Assembly (NCBI GenBank): GCA_903951635.1
Contig: CAJBCV010000049.1
Span: 1-34,662, forward strand
Direction: 5' to 3'
DNA from: an uncultured Planctomycetaceae bacterium
Lineage (GTDB): Bacteria > Planctomycetota > Planctomycetia > Pirellulales > UBA1268
Length of the DNA stretch: 34,662 nucleotides
In this document: positions 28,454 through 34,662 of the stretch, piece after piece
Numbering within the stretch: the first letter of the stretch is position 1
Layout: each line of letters opens with the position of its first letter
Position numbers and translations under genes: made by a program
The notes under the pieces: model-generated
What the model was told of the DNA's origin: nothing
Databases searched by the model: none
Seen by the model: only the letters and a program-made list of their open reading frames with translations

Positions 28454-28480
28454 TTGATTTGGGGGAACGAGCGGTAAGAT
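28454..28480 (+). promoter_or_regulatory. Possible promoter of the second sigma/kinase operon
   Basis: TTGATT (28454-28459) and TAAGAT (28475-28480) resemble -35 and -10 hexamers with a short 15-base spacer, in the AT-richest part of the divergent spacer and about 48 bases before ATG 28528. Weak evidence only. Confidence 0.3.
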
Positions 28481-28527
28481 TTGAGAATCGATCGTGGAGC
28501 GAAGCCTTGGATTCGGTGGATGCGGCC

Positions 28528-29139
28528 ATGCATGAGCCGGCGGTAACCCGGGCCAGTCTTCTCGGCAGGCTCCGATCCCCGGCGCCGGGCGCGGCGTGGG
28601 CCGATTTCGTCCGCATCTATGGCAGCCCGGTGCATCGCTGGTGCCGGGAGCATGGCCTCCAGCCCGCCGACGCCGCGGATGTGGCCCAGGAAGTGCTCGT
28701 CCGTTTTTGGCGGCAATCGTCCCGCTTCCGCTACGAGCCCGGGGCGACCTTTCGCGGCTATCTCCAATCGATCGTCAGTGGTGCGGTCGCCGACTGGTAT
28801 TCCGCCCAGCAAAAGGGTCGCTCGGGCGCCACCCGCAGTCGCCCGATCGAGCATCTTGCCCGCCTCCCGGCCCGCAACGACCTCGTCGCCCGCCTCGCGG
28901 AGGCCTTCGACACGGAGCTGGTTTCGATGGCGATGCAGGAGGTGCGGGAGCGCGTCCAGCCCCACACCTGGCGGGCGTTCCACCGGCAGGTGTTCGATCA
29001 GTGCCCAGGGGTGGAAGTGGCGGCCGAACTCGGTGTCGATGTCAACGTCGTCTACGTCGCCCGTCACAAAGTGACGCGGATGATCCGGGAGACGGTGAAG
29101 CGCATGGAGGGCGCTGATGACTCCAATCACGCCGCCTGA
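28528..29139 (+). CDS. ECF-type RNA polymerase sigma factor, second copy (kinase-linked)
   Basis: 203 residues, clearly paralogous to the factor at 20995-21597. Region 2: AAWADFVRIYGSPVHRWC, HGLQPADAADVAQEVLVRFW. Region 4: HTWRAFHRQVF, GVEVAAELGVDVNVVYVARHKVTRM. ATG 28528 has GGTGG 8 nt upstream and aligns residue for residue with the first copy; TTG 28507 with GGAG 6 nt upstream is an alternative. The 3' end overlaps the kinase gene by 23 bases, which differs from the 4-base overlap of the first pair. It is divergent from PEP-CTERM gene 3, whose promoter-like element is about 95 bases away. It belongs to the ECF-STK style of planctomycete sigma factors; no anti-sigma gene is adjacent. Confidence 0.9.
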   Translation: MHEPAVTRASLLGRLRSPAPGAAWADFVRIYGSPVHRWCREHGLQPADAADVAQEVLVRFWRQSSRFRYEPGATFRGYLQSIVSGAVADWYSAQQKGRSGATRSRPIEHLARLPARNDLVARLAEAFDTELVSMAMQEVRERVQPHTWRAFHRQVFDQCPGVEVAAELGVDVNVVYVARHKVTRMIRETVKRMEGADDSNHAA

Positions 29140-31741
29140 TTCGCGCGCCCCCGAAACGACTTGCTCACCGTTCCCCACGGTCGTCGGAGGAAGCGGCCAA
29201 GGCGATGGCCCGCCCGCTGAATCGCACTCCACGGAGGCGTTTCTCGATCGCCTTCGCCACGCGCCTCCCCCCGAAGAGTCTTCCGAGGCGCCGGTCATCC
29301 CCGGCCTGACGATCCTCGAACGCGTTGGCCGGGGAGGCATGGGGATCGTCTACCGGGCGCACGACGACGCGACCGGGGAGGACGTCGCGGTGAAAGTGCT
29401 CTGGGGCTTGGGAGGGATCTCCGCTTCGGCACAGGCCCGGGCCCGTCGCGAGTTCGAGATCCTCGCTCGGCTCGATCACCCCCACATCGTTCGTGTGCTT
29501 TCCAGTGGCGTCTGCCCGGGGCCGCAGGCGGGGGGCGAGGCGGTTCCTTTTCTCGTCATGGAATGGATCTCCGGGGGAACGCTCGAGCGGTTTGTCGGCC
29601 CGTGGCGGTTGGGCCCCCGGGAAGCCGCCCGGCTGATCCGCGATGTGGCGCTGGCCGTGGCCGAAGTCCATGCCCTCGGCGTCGTCCACCGCGACATCAA
29701 ACCGGCCAACGTGCTCCTCGGCCCGCCGCCGCGTGCCGGCGAACTCCCGGAGCCGAAACTTGCCGACTTCGGCCTGGCCCGCCACGAGCAGGGGAGCACC
29801 TGCCTGACGCGCGAGGGGGCGGTCCTTGGCACCCCGGGGTATCTCGCGCCCGAGCAGGCCGGGCTCGACCCCAGCCTCGGCACGGTCGGGCCGGCGACCG
29901 ACGTCCACGGCCTCGGGGCCACGCTGTACTTCCTCCTTGCCGGCCGGCCCCCGCACGAAGGGCGGTCGTTCGTCGAGTCGCTCGCCCGGGCGATCCATGG
30001 CACCGTCAACTGGAGCGCCGCCTCGCTCGTCGGGCTGCCGGCCGATCTCCGGACGATCCTGGAGAAGTGCCTCGAGCGTGCGCCGGGGCGGCGCTACGCC
30101 TCGGCCCGCGAATTGGCCGAGGATCTCGACGCCTATCTCGATCACCGTCCGATCCGGGCGCGGCGCTGTGGCCGGCTCGAGCGGCTCGGGAAGTGGGCCC
30201 GCCGTCATCCGGCGCTTGCGGCCGCAGGCGCCGTGCTGACGCTCTCACTGGCCGTGATGGCCGGCGCGGCGGCGTTCCACGTCGATCGCGTTGCCTCCGC
30301 CGATCGGGCGACGGCTGAATCGAGAACACTTGCCCGGGAGATGGTCGCCCGGCTCACCGACGAACGGGTCGAGCAACTCCTCGCCAGTGGGAAGGCTCTC
30401 GACGAACAGGGGCGGACGTTCCTCGTCGAGGCCCGCGAGACTTTCCTCCACTGGCCGCTCGATGGCGACGTCCGCGAGGGGCTCCTCTTCCGGGCCCGCG
30501 GGCTGCAGGGCGTCGCGAGAGTCTTGGCCAAGCTCGACCGGATCGACGACGCGGCCGAATGCTTCGAGGCGTCGCGAGCCCCCTTCGATGAACTCGCCAA
30601 GCGTGCGCTCGAGAACGGCGCCACGCGGCTGGTGCTCTTCGAAGGGCTGCTCGAGGAATATCGCTTCCTCATCGAGTCGGGGCGGCCGGCCGCGGCCGAG
30701 CCGCTCATCGCCCGTGCGCTCGGCTTGACCGACGAGCCGCTCGATACCCCGCCGCCGCCTTCCGTCCGCGGCACGATCCTCATCGACCAGGGGTTCATGC
30801 TCGCGGCCCTCGGCCGGCACGATGAATCGGCTGCCGTGATGGCCGGGGCGCTCGAGTTCCTGCGGCAGGCCGTCGTCGATCATCCCGACGAGCCGGAGAT
30901 CGCCGTCGACGAACAGAGCGCTCTGTACAACGCGGCGATCTGTTCGGGAAATGCCGGGCGGCGGGAAGAGCATCTCGCCCGGCTCCGCACACTCGTGGAA
31001 CGCACGGTGGAGGCGGCAAGCCGCTTTCCGGATCGCGGGGAGACGTTCCGGCATTCGAGACTGCAGGCGTTGGCGATGCTCGCATCCGTCTCCTTTTCCG
31101 CCGGGCTCACCGACGAGTGCCTTGCCACCTCACGGCAGGTGGGGAGAGAGGCCCGAGCGGCGCTGGCGTCGCATCCGGGGGATACCTTCCTCCGTGGCAA
31201 GCTGATCGAGGCCGCGATCAGCGAATCCCACGCCGCGACCGTGCTCGGCCGCCCGACAGATGCCGACGCCTCGATCGGCGAGGCGGTTCGCCTGGCCGAG
31301 GAGTTTGTCGCCAACGAGCCGGCCGTGTTCTTTCATGTCCAGCGGTTGGTGTCGACGCTCCGTGAGCAGGCGGGGCACTGCGCCGCCGTCGGTCGGCCGG
31401 ACGACGCGCTGGCGGCCTACGAGCGGCTGCGCGGGGTTCTCGCGCCGTGGAAGGATTCGACGGACAGGCACGAGTTCGTCGCTTCCTGGCTCGCGATCTC
31501 GTACGCCGAGGCGGCAGGGGTCCTCCGTGGCCGTGGCGACCTCGCCGGCGCGGCCGACTTCTTCGAGCACGGGGTCGAGGTGGCGATGGAGCCGCAGCGG
31601 GGCCAGCTCCTCCTCGGGCTGGCCGACTGCTCGGCGGCCTGTGGCGATTTCGAACGAGCCCGGCGGGCTGCGGCGGAGGCGATGGCCGACCCTGGGAGCG
31701 TCGATGCCGCCCGGGCGATCCTCGCCCGCATCGATCGCTAG
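29117..31741 (+). CDS. Membrane Ser/Thr kinase with TPR-like C-terminal half, partner of second ECF factor
   Basis: 874 residues; paralogue of 21594-24173 over its whole length. Kinase domain complete: GRGGMG 71-76, Lys93, HRDIKPAN 191-198, DFG 217-219, LGTPGYLAPEQAG near 238. A transmembrane helix at about 365-387 (LAAAGAVLTLSLAVMAGAAAF) is followed by a helical, TPR-like region to the end (for example IDDAAECFEASRAPFDELA, DDALAAYERLRG). The N-terminal 60 residues are Pro/Ser/Thr-rich, longer than in the first copy, and could hold phosphosites. ATG 29117 has GGAGG 6 nt upstream inside the sigma gene. Expected role: transmembrane sensing and phosphorylation coupled to the sigma factor; the ligand is unknown. 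Confidence 0.92.
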   Translation: MTPITPPDSRAPETTCSPFPTVVGGSGQGDGPPAESHSTEAFLDRLRHAPPPEESSEAPVIPGLTILERVGRGGMGIVYRAHDDATGEDVAVKVLWGLGGISASAQARARREFEILARLDHPHIVRVLSSGVCPGPQAGGEAVPFLVMEWISGGTLERFVGPWRLGPREAARLIRDVALAVAEVHALGVVHRDIKPANVLLGPPPRAGELPEPKLADFGLARHEQGSTCLTREGAVLGTPGYLAPEQAGLDPSLGTVGPATDVHGLGATLYFLLAGRPPHEGRSFVESLARAIHGTVNWSAASLVGLPADLRTILEKCLERAPGRRYASARELAEDLDAYLDHRPIRARRCGRLERLGKWARRHPALAAAGAVLTLSLAVMAGAAAFHVDRVASADRATAESRTLAREMVARLTDERVEQLLASGKALDEQGRTFLVEARETFLHWPLDGDVREGLLFRARGLQGVARVLAKLDRIDDAAECFEASRAPFDELAKRALENGATRLVLFEGLLEEYRFLIESGRPAAAEPLIARALGLTDEPLDTPPPPSVRGTILIDQGFMLAALGRHDESAAVMAGALEFLRQAVVDHPDEPEIAVDEQSALYNAAICSGNAGRREEHLARLRTLVERTVEAASRFPDRGETFRHSRLQALAMLASVSFSAGLTDECLATSRQVGREARAALASHPGDTFLRGKLIEAAISESHAATVLGRPTDADASIGEAVRLAEEFVANEPAVFFHVQRLVSTLREQAGHCAAVGRPDDALAAYERLRGVLAPWKDSTDRHEFVASWLAISYAEAAGVLRGRGDLAGAADFFEHGVEVAMEPQRGQLLLGLADCSAACGDFERARRAAAEAMADPGSVDAARAILARIDR

Positions 31742-33511
<1,770 letters not shown>

Positions 33512-33565
33512 GCGTCCGCCAACCTTCCCCCGATTCTTGGCCGTTTCTTCCCCGAGGAGGCCCCG

Positions 33566-33901
33566 ATGTCCGACGAAACAGTGTCATCCCGCGAGGATGG
33601 CGAGGATCTGTCCGAGGGGCCGGGGGGCGCGCCGCCGGCGACGTTCGAGTTCCTCGTCCACACGCTCTTCACCCAGGCGCTGATGGCCCTGGGCCGGATC
33701 CCGAATCCGATCACGAAGCAGGCGGTGACGAATCTCGCCACAGCCAAGCACTTCGTCGGCATGCTTTCGATGCTCGAGGAGAAGACGAAGGGGAATCTCG
33801 ACCGGGACGACCGTCGGCTCCTCGACGAGGCCCAGCATCAGCTCCGTGTCCTCGTGCTCCAGGCGACCGGCTCCGATCCCGGCAAGGGGGGGCGGGCATG
33901 A
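33566..33901 (+). CDS. DUF1844 domain protein
   Basis: 111 residues. FEFLVHTLFTQALMALGRIPNP, NLATAKHFVGMLSMLEEKTKGNL and LLDEAQHQLRVLVLQ follow the DUF1844 pattern, a small mostly helical domain of unknown function found in several bacterial phyla and common in planctomycetes. The first 25 residues are acidic and probably disordered. GAGGAGG lies 5 nt before ATG 33566. The stop overlaps the start of the next gene as ATGA, indicating coupled translation. Confidence 0.85.
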   Translation: MSDETVSSREDGEDLSEGPGGAPPATFEFLVHTLFTQALMALGRIPNPITKQAVTNLATAKHFVGMLSMLEEKTKGNLDRDDRRLLDEAQHQLRVLVLQATGSDPGKGGRA

Positions 33902-34662
33902 GCCTCCGCACCGCGGTCCTCGTCGCGTCGATCTTGCTCGCGGCGCGGCTGGCGACGGCCGAGCCCGAGTTGGGGGCCTGGGTCGACCTCGGCCGGCACG
34001 ACGACCGGGTGGCGGTGACGATCGATGGCGCGGAGTTCACGAGCTACCGCTTCACCGGCCACGACAAGCCGATCCTCTATCCGCTCCGCGGCCCAGGGGG
34101 CGTGCCCCTGACGCGATCGTGGCCGATCGAGAAAGGGGTGGCGGGGGAGCCGGAGGATCATCCCCACCATGAATCGCTCTGGTTCACGCACGGCAGCGTC
34201 AACGGCCAAGACTTCTGGGCGCCGCGGGCCCATGGCGCCGGCCCCGACGCGCCGGTTCCGCACGTCGAGCATCGCTCGATCGACCGCTGCGAGAGTGGCG
34301 AGAGGGCGATCCTCGAGACGACGAGCCGATGGGTCGATGCCGAGGGAAAGCCCGTGCTCACGGAGCATCGGACGATGATCTTTTCCGTCGATGAGACCGC
34401 GCGTTCGATCGACGTCACGCTCGCACTCGTCGCCGATGCCGGGCCGGTGACTTTCGGCGACACGAAGGAGGGGAGCTTCGCCCTCCGCGTTCGCCCGCAG
34501 CTCCAGCCGAAGGATTCCAACGGCTCGCAGGGAGCCAGCGGCAGGCTCGTCAATTCCGAGGGGCTCGTCGACGCCGCGGCGTGGGGGAAGCGGGCCCGGT
34601 GGGTCGATTACTCCGGCGCCGTCGATGGCCACACCTACGGAATCGCGATGCTCGATCATCCA
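33898..34662 (+). CDS. Exported DUF6807 (PmoA-like) protein, 3' end outside window
   Basis: The frame from ATG 33898 is open to the last base (255 codons). The first 21 residues (RTAVLVASILLAARLATA) form a signal peptide. The body matches the DUF6807 / 'PmoA family' pattern: YRFTGHDKPILYPLRGPGGV, LTRSWP, DHPHHESLWFTHGSVNGQDFW, and FGDTKEGSFALRVRP. These proteins are common in planctomycetes near sugar and sulfatase genes; despite the name there is no evidence of methane oxidation, and a role in carbohydrate metabolism is only assumed. Conserved His and Asp in DHPHH could bind metal or sugar. Start overlaps DUF1844 by 4 bases. The missing C-terminus prevents a check of completeness. Confidence 0.85.
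   Translation, partial: MSLRTAVLVASILLAARLATAEPELGAWVDLGRHDDRVAVTIDGAEFTSYRFTGHDKPILYPLRGPGGVPLTRSWPIEKGVAGEPEDHPHHESLWFTHGSVNGQDFWAPRAHGAGPDAPVPHVEHRSIDRCESGERAILETTSRWVDAEGKPVLTEHRTMIFSVDETARSIDVTLALVADAGPVTFGDTKEGSFALRVRPQLQPKDSNGSQGASGRLVNSEGLVDAAAWGKRARWVDYSGAVDGHTYGIAMLDHP

Noticed and set aside
28470..28486. Plus-strand GCGGTAAGATTTGA resembling the first block of the element, hinting at sigma autoregulation
   Set aside because: One base shorter than the block, and no second block follows. TAAGAT is as well explained as a -10 hexamer.
33898..34662. Particulate methane mono-oxygenase subunit (from the 'PmoA' family label)
   Set aside because: The protein is soluble-looking with a signal peptide and lacks the membrane helices of true PmoA; the label reflects family naming only.

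Overview
The window is very GC-rich, densely coded DNA that looks like a planctomycete (Planctomycetota, probably Pirellulales). The main pointers are a PVC-type small basic protein (10020-10274), two pairs of ECF sigma factor plus membrane Ser/Thr kinase, three exported proteins ending in the EIDPAG-type PEP-CTERM tail, a DUF1844 protein and a DUF6807 (PmoA-like) protein. The taxonomic call is inference from gene content. No rRNA, tRNA, CRISPR array, transposase or phage gene was seen.

Left part (1-20670), mostly housekeeping. A thiolase tail is translationally coupled to a large acyl-CoA ligase/acyl-CoA dehydrogenase fusion. This converges on sppA, and the two stop codons share one CTAG. 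Then come a sugar-phosphate isomerase-like TIM barrel, a large exported TPR protein (minus) and protoporphyrinogen oxidase (plus). A minus-strand run follows: CopD-like membrane protein, small coiled-coil protein, phytanoyl-CoA dioxygenase-like enzyme, atypical protein kinase, small basic protein. tadA (plus) faces citrate synthase (minus, with a credible sigma-70-like promoter). Next is a probable mfd-parvulin operon on the minus strand.

Accessory core (20995-31741). Two paralogous ECF sigma/STK modules on the plus strand (20995-24173 and 28528-31741) bracket three minus-strand genes for exported PEP-CTERM proteins. In the three passengers only the ends match. Upstream, each has the same two-block promoter-like element at fixed spacing (25182-25230, 26186-26237, 28382-28433). 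At the 3' end, each has a 32-residue sorting tail whose DNA similarity continues past the stop into a hairpin with differing stem sequence. The middles are unrelated: a 'TSADI' type domain, a choice-of-anchor-R-like domain and a beta-helix. The working hypothesis is that the flanking sigma/kinase pairs control a small surface-protein regulon through this element. No exosortase lies in the window, so sorting would depend on a gene elsewhere.

Right part (31742-34662). pyrG has a candidate promoter and a hairpin near the start of its leader. It is followed closely by a DUF1844 gene, which overlaps by ATGA the start of a secreted DUF6807 gene cut by the window edge.

Start codons were chosen from visible Shine-Dalgarno sequences, overlaps and paralogue alignment. 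All functional names come from motifs recognised by eye; no database search was run.
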